A DNA stretch of 64,000 bases from Oscillibacter sp. (GTDB lineage: Bacteria; Bacillota; Clostridia; Oscillospirales; Oscillospiraceae): assembly GCA_022791875.1 (NCBI GenBank), contig JAAVZX010000019.1, forward strand, positions 62,001 through 126,000, given 5' to 3'. This document shows, one piece after another, positions 18,101 to 25,314 of the stretch (its first letter is position 1; each line of letters starts with the position of its first letter). The notes beneath the pieces are model-generated. The model saw nothing but the letters and a program-made list of their open reading frames with translations. It was not told the origin of the DNA and searched no databases. The translations under genes and the position numbers were made by a program.

Positions 18101-18695
18101 GCTCGGCAATTTTATCGTTTACCCGGACCAGGTTTTCCTGCGTCCGTTCCAGTTTCCGCTGGGCCTCCTCCTTACGGCGGCGGAAACGGGAGATGCCCGC
18201 CGCCTCCTCGAAAATCTCCCGGCGCTCGCTGCTGCGGGTGGACAGGATTTCGTCAATCCTGCCCTGGCCGATGATGGAGTAGCCCTCCCGGCCCAGGCCC
18301 GTGTCAAGAAACAGTTCTGTCACGTCCTTGAGGCGCACGGACTGGCGGTTGATGTAGTATTCGCTCTCCCCGCTGCGGTAGTAGCGGCGGGTCACGGAGA
18401 TCTCCGATTCCTCCATGGCGGGGAAGATTTTCTCCGTGTTGTCCAGCACCAGCGTCACCTGGGCGAAGCCCACCTGTTTGCGCTTCTCCGTGCCGCCAAA
18501 GATCACGTCCTCCATCTTCGCGCCCCGGAGGCCCTTCACGCTCTGCTCCCCCATCACCCAGCGGATAGCGTCGGAGATGTTGGACTTTCCGGAGCCGTTG
18601 GGGCCTACGATGGCGGTCACGTCCTCCGCGAAGTTCAGAACCGTCTTGTCCGGAAAGGATTTGAAACCTTGGATTTCCAAGCTCTTTAGGTACAC
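15126..18695 (-). CDS. smc: Chromosome segregation protein SMC
   Basis: The 1189-residue SMC ATPase has all landmarks: Walker A GPNGSGKSNISDAI (near residue 32), coiled coil about 170-500, hinge about 505-660 (GSLRGIHGPVAGLM to VTLDGQVINRGGSMTGGS), return coil to about 1010, signature LLSGGEKAFVAIAL and Walker B FCVMDEIEAALDD. The coils are rich in Ala, Glu and Arg. SMC forms condensin with ScpA and ScpB, whose genes are not in the window. The start is GTG (18695). The upstream rnc gene usual in Bacilli is missing. A consensus promoter and a leader hairpin lie upstream. Confidence 0.97.
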   Translation of the reverse strand: MYLKSLEIQGFKSFPDKTVLNFAEDVTAIVGPNGSGKSNISDAIRWVMGEQSVKGLRGAKMEDVIFGGTEKRKQVGFAQVTLVLDNTEKIFPAMEESEISVTRRYYRSGESEYYINRQSVRLKDVTELFLDTGLGREGYSIIGQGRIDEILSTRSSERREIFEEAAGISRFRRRKEEAQRKLERTQENLVRVNDKIAELELQVGPLREQAEKAKKYLVLRDEMRLLEISVWLENLDSLRAETRKLESEFRGAESARDEARKALDALYAENEAFGERMREKDMEAERVRKEAAELESHSKDESSAAALLESGIAHNRENIQRAEAELAETESRTGGLERQAAEQEARAEEIADRLKVLNGDLDALLANAREAAEQAGGQQSEAEALRAQEALALAAAAEARTEAAAIAAENGQFAERRAHLESERAGAEQQLQDAGEEIKATRAALETARDEAASAANIIAGYTMKMQERERKAAEASERRVKLTMDAGALENRIRLLTEMEREYEGFSKAVKLVCQAKNGSLRGIHGPVAGLMKTEQQYTIAIEIALGAGLQNIVVDREEDAKAAINFLKRQNGGRATFLPLTAIRGEELRLNGVDQEMGYVGIASRLVTFGEQYRNIFQNLLGRTVIVEDLDCGIVMARKYRNAFRIVTLDGQVINRGGSMTGGSTSKNAGVLSRSAELERLHRQSAGMQAQLTAAKEEEAALNRDLSAARYELETAEGQRRQAEDEVIRLEGAKNHFDLLRRTLRESVEALTEEWNTLTARLSANAEKANAAEEKIAEQEALAASCRRRAEEVLTGQTASLDRANALAEEIAGKKEESAALTAERDSTLRRAEDLRRLASELTGDRAQKEERIASYRLSIEAAQREIQQRQKTVTALTWRIQACQEHLSVLNTEKLDMEAQRTAKNKESQEMNEKLLDLERTASRLEQKLATSALEEKQIVDRLWEHYELSRTDAQAQRLELESVPKATRRIGELKRDIAALGTPNIGAIEEFQRVNTRYTYLTDQRDDVEKAKGDLEKIIGEITGEMTRIFGEQFRLLNESFQNTFTEIFGGGAACLELEDEEDILNCGIEIKAQPPGKTLKTISLLSGGEKAFVAIALYFSILKVHPTPFCVMDEIEAALDDVNVTRYARYMRSLAGKTQFIVITHRRGTMEAADVLYGVTMQERGVSKMLVINLNDMAQELGVE

Positions 18696-18728
18696 CCTGC
18701 TGCCTGCCTCTCTTCATTTGGTAAATTT

Positions 18729-18763
18729 GGGTATAAAATTGGTGCGGCCTGCATTTTATACCC
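18729..18763 (-). promoter_or_regulatory. Leader hairpin in the smc 5' UTR
   Basis: Perfect 11-bp arms GGGTATAAAAT (18729-18739) and ATTTTATACCC (18753-18763) enclose a 13-base loop. It sits between the smc promoter and the GTG start, about 34 bases upstream of the start codon. There is no U-run, so it is not a standard terminator. A role in mRNA stability, or as a DNA operator, is possible. Confidence 0.55.
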
Positions 18764-18810
18764 CTGTTCCCTCCACTGTCTCCCGTCCGGGAGCTCTGAC
18801 ATAGTAGTTT

Positions 18811-18839
18811 ATTATAACATATTGATCCAGCAATTTCAA
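18811..18839 (-). promoter_or_regulatory. smc promoter
   Basis: On the minus strand TTGAAA (18839-18834), 17-base spacer and TATAAT (18816-18811) with an upstream TGT form a strong SigA-type promoter. The predicted start is near 18804, leaving a leader of about 110 bases. Confidence 0.85.
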
Positions 18840-18926
18840 CGCGGTGTCTCATATTTCGCAGCATTTATCAATACACGCCTCAAATTTCCGGCGCTTGGTC
18901 TCTGCTCTGCTGCCATTCCAGAGAAC

Positions 18927-18970
18927 AACATCGCTTGACAATGGCGCGTTTACCTTTGTCAAGCGATGTT
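18927..18970. repeat. Perfect 15-bp inverted repeat between Uma2 gene and smc
   Basis: AACATCGCTTGACAA (18927-18941) and TTGTCAAGCGATGTT (18956-18970) are perfectly complementary with a 14-base loop. It lies 26 bases after the Uma2 stop. Without a U-run it is a poor terminator; it may be a terminator remnant or a binding site. Confidence 0.6.
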
Positions 18971-18996
18971 TACAATATATCCGTGTCCTGCCCCGC

Positions 18997-19569
18997 TCAG
19001 GGCTCCGGGAAGACCGTTCTCAAATCAATCCGGCAGTCATCCAGAACGCCAACCGGTACGAAAGCCCCTGCGGAGTAGACGGCGGCAGCGTGGTACGCGC
19101 CGTCCTCCAGGCTGTACACCGACACCACGCGGGCCACGGGGTCGATGATCCAATACTCCTTCACGCCTGCTTTCTGATAGAGATTGAACTTTGTCAGTCG
19201 GTCATGGCGCTGGGTTGAGGGGGAGAGAATCTCCATGATGAGATCGGGAGCGCCCTTGCAGCCCGCGTCGTCCAGCTTTTCGGTGTCGCAGATGACTGAG
19301 ATATCCGGCTCTACCAGCGTGTCAACGTTGTAGGGCGAATCGCCGGATTCCTCAAAGATACGGACGGCGAACGGTGCCGGATATACTTTGCAGCGCTTTC
19401 CCTTCAGGTATTCTCCGATCTGAAGGAGCAGCGCAGTCAAAATCTCCTGATGTATCCTCGACGGCGGGGCCATCATAACGGCGTCTCCATCAACCAATTC
19501 AATCCGCTCGTTTTCGTCCCATGTCAGTACATCGGCATAGGTGTATCGTTTTTTGGCGGGTAACAGCAT
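18997..19569 (-). CDS. Uma2-family (DUF820) endonuclease-fold protein
   Basis: A 190-residue Uma2 protein of the PD-(D/E)XK nuclease superfamily. Family blocks are YTYADVLTWDENERIELVDGD, the SRIHQEIL helix, TLVEPDISVICD, GAPDLIMEILSPST (catalytic acidic and Glu residues) and DRLTKFNLYQKAGVKEYWIIDP. Uma2 genes are abundant in cyanobacteria and scattered in Clostridia. Their role is not settled, and many are suspected to be linked to mobile elements. Here the gene stands alone between an inverted repeat and a DUF6514-like gene. Start ATG at 19569 has GAAAGGGGGC upstream. Confidence 0.9.
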   Translation of the reverse strand: MLLPAKKRYTYADVLTWDENERIELVDGDAVMMAPPSRIHQEILTALLLQIGEYLKGKRCKVYPAPFAVRIFEESGDSPYNVDTLVEPDISVICDTEKLDDAGCKGAPDLIMEILSPSTQRHDRLTKFNLYQKAGVKEYWIIDPVARVVSVYSLEDGAYHAAAVYSAGAFVPVGVLDDCRIDLRTVFPEP

Positions 19570-19703
19570 AGCAAAGCCCCCTTTCCTTTTTGCTATATTG
19601 TACCCTATCCGAACCGAAAAATCAACGTCTCTTCTCTCAACACATAAAAAAGAGCCGTTTCATCCAGCCTTGTGCGTCTGCTTTTCCCGCGCGGACAAGG
19701 GCG

Positions 19704-19750
19704 AACCGCCTGGAAGTCTCCCCCGGTTGGGGGAGCTTCCCAGGCGGCTT
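19704..19750 (-). terminator. Long GC-rich hairpin 3' of the DUF6514-like gene
   Basis: CCGCCTGGAAGTCTCCCCC and its near-perfect complement GGGGGAGCTTCCCAGGCGG flank a GGTT loop. It begins a few bases after the stop of the upstream minus-strand gene. A U-run is missing, so it may act as a 3' stabiliser rather than a classical terminator. Confidence 0.55.
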
Positions 19751-19756
19751 GACGGT

Positions 19757-19981
19757 TCAGTGCTGCCCTGTGTCCGTGATCATGAGCAGCAGTTCCTCCG
19801 GACAGACCTGCAGGGCCGTGCAGGTTTCCGCAAGTCTGCACACGGCCTCCCAGTCGTTGGAGTAGGGCGCGACTACCGCTCTCGTCTCCCGTCTCCCCTC
19901 CTCCTCCACTTTGCAGAGAATTCCATAGGGACGCGGGTCCCGCAGCTTTTCACTCACTTTGAAGGGCTCGTATATGTACAT
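19757..19981 (-). CDS. Small DUF6514-like protein
   Basis: A 74-residue cytoplasmic protein. The layout YGILCKVEEEG, then a V-A-P block, then EAVCRLAETCTALQVCPEELLLMI resembles the short DUF6514 family common in Clostridia, as I recall it (an initial YG strand pair, then a helix with conserved L..C). The assignment is tentative and the family function is unknown. It starts 14 bases after the double-XRE regulator stop and is probably co-transcribed with it. Confidence 0.6.
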   Translation of the reverse strand: MYIYEPFKVSEKLRDPRPYGILCKVEEEGRRETRAVVAPYSNDWEAVCRLAETCTALQVCPEELLLMITDTGQH

Positions 19982-19995
19982 TCCTCCCGCCTCCT

Positions 19996-20544
19996 TTACA
20001 GCTTCGGCCGGAGCCCCGCTGCCTCCCTTGCCTCCCGAACCAAATCCATAAGCACCTCCTCAGACATGTTGATGGAACTGAGCATCGCCAGAGACATGCC
20101 GAAGCTCTGGGCAATGCGCAGTATCCGCTTTATCGTGGTATTGGCGCAGCCGTGCTCGATCTCCCGCAGACGGGCGGTGCTGATCCTGGCCTTCTGCGCC
20201 AGTTCCTTCTGGGTGATGCCCGCCTCCTTCCGAAGGAGGGCGATGCTCCTGCAAACCTGGAGTATGTCTCCTGTCTCCTCCGCCAGACGGGGCACCTTGC
20301 TGATCTCGCTGAGAATGTCCTCGTCCGACTTGGAAAAAAAGCTCAGTACACGGGCATCAACTCCAAATACCTGGGAAAGGTGCATCAGACTGTCAATGGT
20401 GACGTTCCAATGGCCGTGTTCTATCATTTGCAGGCAGTGAACACTGATATTTGCCCGATGGGCAACCTCCTCCTGCGTCATGCCGCACGCCTGCCTCAAC
20501 AGGACGATATTCTTTCCAATCTCCTTTTCAACCGGACCCAACAC
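19996..20544 (-). CDS. Transcriptional regulator with two tandem XRE (HTH_3) domains
   Basis: The 182-residue protein contains two separate XRE helix-turn-helix domains. The first is KEIGKNIVLLRQACGMTQEEVAHRANISVHCLQMIEHG (about residues 7-44); the second is ALLRKEAGITQKELAQKARISTARLREIEHG (about 101-131). Each is followed by a similar helical tail (LMHLSQVFGVDARVLS; ILRIAQSFGMSLAMLS), so this is an internal duplication. GTG at 20544 with AGGAGG seven bases upstream is preferred to an ATG further upstream. A 7-bp palindrome sits just before the ribosome site and could be its operator. A tandem arrangement would let one chain contact two half-sites. Confidence 0.85.
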   Translation of the reverse strand: MLGPVEKEIGKNIVLLRQACGMTQEEVAHRANISVHCLQMIEHGHWNVTIDSLMHLSQVFGVDARVLSFFSKSDEDILSEISKVPRLAEETGDILQVCRSIALLRKEAGITQKELAQKARISTARLREIEHGCANTTIKRILRIAQSFGMSLAMLSSINMSEEVLMDLVREAREAAGLRPKL

Positions 20545-20554
20545 AGAAATCCCT

Positions 20555-20572
20555 CCTACGCATAAGCGTAGG
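20555..20572. promoter_or_regulatory. Palindrome upstream of the double-XRE gene
   Basis: CCTACGC and GCGTAGG flank ATAA, overlapping the ribosome site of the regulator. It could be an operator for autoregulation or an RNA hairpin masking the AGGAGG. The sequence alone cannot decide. Confidence 0.5.
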
Positions 20573-20621
20573 AAAAATTTTCCTGTTCGTCCACCCATTA
20601 TATTGGCGCTTTTGAAAATTT

Positions 20622-20661
20622 ATAAAAAAGGGCAGGCGTGAACGCTGTCCATGCCTGCCCT
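20622..20661 (-). terminator. Terminator of the amylase-eda-kdgK transcript
   Basis: On the minus strand AGGGCAGGC (20661-20653) pairs with GCCTGCCCT (20637-20629), followed directly by TTTTTATA. It lies about 55 bases after the kdgK stop. Confidence 0.85.
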
Positions 20662-20715
20662 GCGTCTGTGCGGTTTTTTGCCGGGCCCCACATCCCCGCG
20701 AGGCGGGGGATTCGC

Positions 20716-21738
20716 TTACCTCTGCACCCGTCCGGAAGCGTTGCCGTCCGCCAGGGATTTCACTTCGGAGACGGACATGAGGTTGAAGTCGTGCTCGATG
20801 CTGTGCTTCAGGCAGGAGGCCGCAACGGCGAAATTGATGGCGTCCTGATCGCTGTAGCCGGAGAGCAGGGAGTAGATGAGGCCGCCGCCGAAGCTGTCGC
20901 CGCCACCCACGCGGTCCACGATGCGGACATGGTACTGGGGAGAAAAGCTGGCCTTGCCGTCGCTGTAGAGCATTCCGGCCCAATCGTTGTCGGAGGCGGA
21001 AATGCTGCCCCGGAGGGTGATGGCCACTTTCTTGAAGCCGAAGCGCTCTGCAAGCTGACGGGCCACGTCCACGTAGCCCTCGTGGCTGAGCTTGCCGGTG
21101 GTCAGGTCCGTGTCCGCCGCGGCGATGCCGAAGACGTCCTTCGCGTCCTCCTCGTTGGCGATGCACACGTCCACGTAGGGCATCAGCTCCGACATGACCT
21201 TGTTGGCCTCCTCGTTGGTCCAGAGCTTCTTGCGGTAGTTCAGGTCACAGCTGATGGTCAGGCCCTGGGCCTTGGCCTCCTTGCAGGCTTCCAGGCAGAT
21301 GGCGGGCAGCTCGCCGCCCAGGGCGGGGGTGATGCCGGTGAAGTGGAACCAGTCGGCCCCATTGAAGATGGCCTTCCAGTCGAAGTCGGAGGGAGACGCC
21401 TTGGCAATGGCAGACCCGGCGCGGTCGTAGATGACCTTGCTGGCCCGCTGAGACGCGCCCTTCTCCACGAAGTAGAGGCCAAGCCGCTCGCCGCCCCGGA
21501 CCATCGCGGACGTGTCCACGCCGTAACGGCGCAGCTCGTTCACAGCGCACTGGCCGATCTCGTGGGCGGGCACCTTCGTGACAAAGGCGGCGTCCATGCC
21601 GTAGTTCGCCAGGGAGACGGCAACGTTCGCCTCGCCGCCAGCGTAGGTGGCCTCAAAGGCGTCCGCCTGAACAAAACGCAGATAGCCCTCGGGATTCAGA
21701 CGCATCATAATTTCGCCAAAAGTGATAATTCTTTTCAT
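20716..21738 (-). CDS. kdgK: 2-keto-3-deoxygluconate kinase (PfkB family)
   Basis: KdgK phosphorylates 2-keto-3-deoxygluconate to KDPG, the substrate of the aldolase encoded just upstream. The 340-residue PfkB-fold protein begins ITFGEIMMRLNPEG, with the GGEANVAVSLANYG sugar-binding motif. The PfkB signature 2 region DRVGGGDSFGGGLIYSLL holds the catalytic Asp. SCDLNYRKKLW is typical of KDG kinases. ATG at 21738 follows AAAGGATAGG. With eda it forms the lower part of a pectin/uronate-type Entner-Doudoroff route. Confidence 0.93.
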   Translation of the reverse strand: MKRIITFGEIMMRLNPEGYLRFVQADAFEATYAGGEANVAVSLANYGMDAAFVTKVPAHEIGQCAVNELRRYGVDTSAMVRGGERLGLYFVEKGASQRASKVIYDRAGSAIAKASPSDFDWKAIFNGADWFHFTGITPALGGELPAICLEACKEAKAQGLTISCDLNYRKKLWTNEEANKVMSELMPYVDVCIANEEDAKDVFGIAAADTDLTTGKLSHEGYVDVARQLAERFGFKKVAITLRGSISASDNDWAGMLYSDGKASFSPQYHVRIVDRVGGGDSFGGGLIYSLLSGYSDQDAINFAVAASCLKHSIEHDFNLMSVSEVKSLADGNASGRVQR

Positions 21739-21775
21739 AAATTTTCCTATCCTTTCTTAGGGCAGTGCCCAGCTT

Positions 21776-21870
21776 GACGTCCCTGCGGGGGGCCTCCGGC
21801 GGCCAAGGAGGCTCTGCCTCCTTGGATTCTCCGCCAGAGGGAACGGTTCCCTCTGGACTCTGCCAGATCA
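21776..21870 (+). repeat. Family A hairpin repeat, copy 4
   Basis: Stems are CCAAGGAGGC/GCCTCCTTGG and CCAGAGGGAAC/GTTCCCTCTGG, ending CTGCCAGATCA. It lies antisense, 3' of eda and 5' of kdgK, within the apparent operon. Both stems differ from copies 1-3 by paired changes. Confidence 0.88.
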
Positions 21871-21885
21871 CCCTCATTTGTTGGC

Positions 21886-22539
21886 TTACGCGTTCTTGAC
21901 GGCTTCCAGGAGCTTTCGAGCCGTTTCGGTAATCTTGTCGAACTCGCCAGCTTCGATCCACTTCTTGTTGGCGAGGTTGCCGCCGACGCCTGCGCCGACC
22001 ATGCCGGCTTTCAGGAAGTCCGCGACGTTGTTCTCGTTCACGCCGCCGACGGCCAGGAGCTTCACGTGGCTGATGGGGGCGCGGATGGCCTTGACGTAGC
22101 CCGCGCCCAGCTCCCCGACGGGGAAGATTTTCACGAAGTCGGCTCCGGCGCGGTGGGCGGTCATGACCTCGGTAGGCGTCAGCGCGCCGGGGAGGGACAC
22201 CATGTCCAGCTCCCGGGTCCGCCGGATCACGTCCACGTTCACGTCAGGGGAGATGATGTAGCGCCCGTTGGCCTTGGCGGTAAGCTCCACCAGCTCCACG
22301 GTGGTAACGGTGCCCGCCCCCACCAGCATCCGCCCCTCGTAGGCTTTGCCGATCGCGGCGATGGCATCGGCGGTAGCCTGGAAGGAAGCCGGATTTTTCT
22401 GATCGTAAGTAACCTCCATGAGCCGGATTCCGCCCGCATAAAGGGCGTCCGCGACCTTCATGCACTGCTCCGGCCCCACGCCCCGCACGATGGCAATAAT
22501 TTTTTCCTCCTGAATCTTCTGAATAACCTGATCCCGCAT
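21886..22539 (-). CDS. eda: KDPG/KHG aldolase
   Basis: Eda splits 2-keto-3-deoxy-6-phosphogluconate into pyruvate and glyceraldehyde 3-phosphate (or 4-hydroxy-2-oxoglutarate into pyruvate and glyoxylate). The 217-residue class I aldolase shows IIAIVRGVGPEQ (catalytic Glu/Arg region), GGIRLMEVTY, MLVGAGTV, the Schiff-base lysine in RAGADFVKIFPVGELG and a GGVNENN phosphate loop. Together with kdgK it forms an operon interrupted only by a family A repeat. ATG at 22539 follows GGGAGGTTGA. Confidence 0.95.
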   Translation of the reverse strand: MRDQVIQKIQEEKIIAIVRGVGPEQCMKVADALYAGGIRLMEVTYDQKNPASFQATADAIAAIGKAYEGRMLVGAGTVTTVELVELTAKANGRYIISPDVNVDVIRRTRELDMVSLPGALTPTEVMTAHRAGADFVKIFPVGELGAGYVKAIRAPISHVKLLAVGGVNENNVADFLKAGMVGAGVGGNLANKKWIEAGEFDKITETARKLLEAVKNA

Positions 22540-22623
22540 AGAAAATCAACCTCCCGAAAAAATAATCAGCCCAGCTGAAGAATCGCAAAAACCAACCCCA
22601 ACCACCAGACCCACAAAAAAGCC

Positions 22624-22723
22624 TGATCTGCCAGGGTCCAGGGAGGCGCCTGCCTCCCTGGTGGAGAATCCAAGGAGGCAAAGCCTCCTTGGCCACCGGA
22701 GGCCCCCCGTCCTCCGTCCCTCG
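22624..22723 (-). repeat. Family A hairpin repeat, copy 5
   Basis: In minus-strand sense it follows the amylase stop: GGGGCCTCCGGTGGCC, stem CCAAGGAGGC/GCCTCCTTGG, then CCAGGGAGGC/GCCTCCCTGG, ending CCTGGCAGATCA. It separates the amylase from eda. Confidence 0.9.
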
Positions 22724-22732
22724 TCCAACGTC

Positions 22733-24046
22733 TCAGCGTTCGCACCGCCAGAAGGCGACGCTGTAGGGCGGCAGGAGGCTCCCGCCGCCGAAGTCGTGGC
22801 GCTGGCCGGTAAGGAGGTCGACGGCTTGACCACAGCCGGCGTCGAAGTGGGCGGTGTAGGGGGTGTCGGCGGCGTTGACCGCTATGAGGACGCGTTCGCG
22901 GTCGGTGCGGCGCTGGAAGATGGTCTGGTGGTTTGTCAGAACCAGGTCCTTGAAGTCGCCCATGCAGAGGGCTTCGCTCTCTTTGTGGGCTTTCGCCATG
23001 GCGGCGATTTGGTCTGTCAGTTCGGTCCACTCCGGGGCCTCGAAGCTGGGGCGGAGGGCGTCGTCGCTGCCGCGGGCCTTCTCGCCTTTCGCGCCCCATT
23101 CGCTGCCGTAGTAAATGCACGGGATGCCGGGCATTCCGAAGAGAAGGCCGTAGATTAGAGGCAGGTGCCGGGGGTTCTGTAAGATGCTGGCGGCTCTCGT
23201 TACGTCGTGGTTGTCCACGAAGCAAAGGAGGTGTTTGCCCTTGTAGAGGGTCCACTGCTCGGGGCCGAACTGGCGCTTGAGGCTGTGGACGATCTCGAAG
23301 AGATTCATGGAGTTCAGGCTGGAGTACAGGCCCTTGTAGCACTCGTAGTTCGTGCAGCTGTGCAGGAGCTGGTCGCCGACCCATTGGTTGTAGTCGCCGT
23401 GAAGGGTTTCGCCAACCAGAAAGAAGTCCGGTTTCAGCGTTTCCGTGAACTGGCGCAGGCGGGCCAGGAAGTCTTTCGACAGGCAGTAGGCCACGTCCAG
23501 GCGCAGGCCGTCGATGCCGAATTCCTCCACCCAGAAGCGCACGCAGTCCAGAAGGTACTCCACAACGGCGGGGTTGTGCAGATTCAGCTTCACCAGCTCG
23601 TAGTGGCCCTCCCAGCCCTCATACCAGAAGCCGTCGTTATAGGCGGAGTTGCCGTCGAAGTTGATGTGGAACCAGTCTTTGTAGTCGGAGTCCCACTTCT
23701 TCTCCCGCACATCCTGAAACGCCCAGAACCCGCGCCCCACGTGATTGAACACGCCGTCAATGACGACCCGGATTCCGTGCTCGTGCAGCGTCCGGCAGAC
23801 CCGCACGAAGTCCTCGTTGGTCCCCAGGCGGCAGTCGATTCTGCGGTAGTCCCGGGTATCGTACCCGTGGCGGTCGCTCTCGAAAATGGGAGACAGGTAA
23901 ACAGCGTCCGCCCCCAGCTTCTGGATATGCCCCGCCCAGTCCCCAATCTTCCCAATCCGGCTCGTCAATACCCCGTCATTCTCCAGCGGAGCGCCGCAGA
24001 AGCCTAACGGATAGATCTGATAAAATACACTGTGTTCCGCCCACAT
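22733..24046 (-). CDS. GH13 alpha-amylase-family glycoside hydrolase
   Basis: A 437-residue cytoplasmic GH13 enzyme without a signal peptide. The four conserved GH13 regions are VIDGVFNHVG (I), GLRLDVAY (II, nucleophile Asp), FLVGETLHGD (III, acid/base Glu) and FVDNHDVTR (IV, transition-state Asp), followed by domain C ending PPYSVAFWRCER. It likely acts on maltodextrin-type oligosaccharides inside the cell. The exact specificity is not assignable; an oligo-1,6-glucosidase or neopullulanase-type activity is possible. ATG at 24046 has GAGGG five bases upstream; a TTG at 24067 is less likely. A promoter lies just upstream, and eda and kdgK follow on the same strand. Confidence 0.9.
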   Translation of the reverse strand: MWAEHSVFYQIYPLGFCGAPLENDGVLTSRIGKIGDWAGHIQKLGADAVYLSPIFESDRHGYDTRDYRRIDCRLGTNEDFVRVCRTLHEHGIRVVIDGVFNHVGRGFWAFQDVREKKWDSDYKDWFHINFDGNSAYNDGFWYEGWEGHYELVKLNLHNPAVVEYLLDCVRFWVEEFGIDGLRLDVAYCLSKDFLARLRQFTETLKPDFFLVGETLHGDYNQWVGDQLLHSCTNYECYKGLYSSLNSMNLFEIVHSLKRQFGPEQWTLYKGKHLLCFVDNHDVTRAASILQNPRHLPLIYGLLFGMPGIPCIYYGSEWGAKGEKARGSDDALRPSFEAPEWTELTDQIAAMAKAHKESEALCMGDFKDLVLTNHQTIFQRRTDRERVLIAVNAADTPYTAHFDAGCGQAVDLLTGQRHDFGGGSLLPPYSVAFWRCER

Positions 24047-24085
24047 ATGCCCTCGTTTCCTTTCCAAACATTGAAGATGCTAGAT

Positions 24086-24114
24086 AGTATACCACATATT
24101 TCCGGCCCAGTCGA
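24086..24114 (-). promoter_or_regulatory. Promoter of the amylase-eda-kdgK operon
   Basis: Minus strand TCGACT (24114-24109), 17 bases, TATACT (24091-24086) with TGG before the -10, an extended -10 pattern. Confidence 0.65.
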
Positions 24115-24146
24115 GAGCAATTTTTACATTTCCGCCAGTTTTTTGT

Positions 24147-24255
24147 GCCTCCGGCGGGCGGGGGACTGGGGACGGGGGGCCTCCGGCGGCCAGAGGGCTT
24201 TGCCCTCTGGACTCCCACCAGGGAGGCGTGCGCCTCCCTGGACCCTGGCAGATCG
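24147..24255 (+). repeat. Family A hairpin repeat, copy 6
   Basis: It is nearly identical to copy 1: GCCTCCGGCGG, a short GGGACTGGGGACG insert, stems CCAGAGGGC/GCCCTCTGG and CCAGGGAGGC/GCCTCCCTGG, ending CCTGGCAGATCG. It is antisense and 3' of the 161-aa hypothetical gene. Confidence 0.9.
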
Positions 24256-24260
24256 GACTT

Positions 24261-24746
24261 TTACAGAAAACAATGGTTGGCGTCGAAAAATTCTGCTTTT
24301 TCTGTGATCAGTGCTTTTAGCGTTTGTAGGGATGCTTCTAGGGTTCGCTTCTTCTCTGCAAAATCGGTGGGGCTGTAGTCCATGAAGTCTGCCCATTCGT
24401 CTATGGCGCTGCTTAGGTCCTCGTGGAGGTTCTTGCAGAATTCCAGCATACTTGTATGCGAATATGCTCTTGAGACGTATTCCAGTTTCAAAGGGGAACG
24501 TTCCTCGTCCTCAACTGTAATGTGGCAGTTCCAGTAGCTGACCGTACACAGCATCCGGCGGGGTTCCATGAAGCCCTTTACGCAGAATGGCAGCATCGTC
24601 TCCAGGCCGTGAATCGCCTGCGCGGTCCACTCCAGGGCGATGTCGTCCAGGTAGCTCAGCGTGTACGTGGGCGCGCCCTCCAGGCTGAACTCCGTCCAGC
24701 CGTGCTCCGGTTTTGTCAGCATCCCTTCTCCCTCCGTTCCGCTCAT
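24261..24746 (-). CDS. Hypothetical cytoplasmic protein
   Basis: A 161-residue soluble, acidic protein with no membrane segment and no motif I recognise. The first 75 residues look beta-rich (WTEFSLEGAPTYTLSYLDDIALEW; CTVSYWNCHITVEDE). The C-terminal half is helical (SMLEFCKNLHEDLSSAIDEWADFM, then KKRTLEASLQTLKALI). It begins 8 bases after the VOC gene stop and is likely co-transcribed with it. An internal ATG (MLTKPEHGW, 24 bases in) is an alternative start. The shape recalls small immunity-type or structural accessory proteins, but this is not evidence of function. Confidence 0.65.
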   Translation of the reverse strand: MSGTEGEGMLTKPEHGWTEFSLEGAPTYTLSYLDDIALEWTAQAIHGLETMLPFCVKGFMEPRRMLCTVSYWNCHITVEDEERSPLKLEYVSRAYSHTSMLEFCKNLHEDLSSAIDEWADFMDYSPTDFAEKKRTLEASLQTLKALITEKAEFFDANHCFL

Positions 24747-24753
24747 GAAAACA

Positions 24754-25137
24754 TCAGACCGTAATCTCTATCTGGTTCCCTTCAAGCCCTATGACGCAGC
24801 TCTCATAGTAGCCGTCGCCGGTGGTCTGCGGGCCGCTGGCGACCTCGTAGCCGTCCGCCTGAAGCCTGCGCGTCAGCGCGTCTACCCCTTTCCTGCTGCC
24901 GGCGGAAAAGGCAATGTGGATGTAGCCCGTGCGGTTCAGGGGCTTTTCCTGATCCTCCAATGCGGGCTTGTGCATGAGCTCCAGCCTTGTGCCGTCGTCG
25001 AAGGATATGAAATAGGAGCGGAAGTCCGTGGTTGGATTGTGGTAGCCAGCGTTGGAATACCCGTTGAAATAGGTCACGAAAAAATCCCTGGCGGACTCCA
25101 GGTCGTTGACATACATTGCAATATGTTCGATCCGCAT
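24754..25137 (-). CDS. VOC-family (glyoxalase/dioxygenase fold) protein
   Basis: A 127-residue vicinal-oxygen-chelate protein with two beta-alpha-beta-beta-beta repeats: IEHIAMYVNDLESARDFFVTYF (metal His in repeat 1), then RLELMHKP (Glu), GYIHIAFSAG (His of repeat 2) and GNQIEITV (C-terminal Glu). All four putative metal ligands are present, consistent with a small glyoxalase-like lyase or a resistance protein. Substrate is unknown. ATG at 25137 is preceded by GAGGTG at a good distance. Confidence 0.85.
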   Translation of the reverse strand: MRIEHIAMYVNDLESARDFFVTYFNGYSNAGYHNPTTDFRSYFISFDDGTRLELMHKPALEDQEKPLNRTGYIHIAFSAGSRKGVDALTRRLQADGYEVASGPQTTGDGYYESCVIGLEGNQIEITV

Positions 25138-25314
25138 CGCGTTCACCTCGAGGCAAAATTTACCTTCTTCATCATATCATGCCTGCTTCCGGGTGTCAAC
25201 AGGAGTTCCCTTATTTCTCTTTCGTGTTGAAAAACGCTTATTAAATTCTCTCATTATGAAAATGATGGAATGTGCGGTGAACCATGATGGCGCACTGCCT
25301 GACGAACTGGAATT

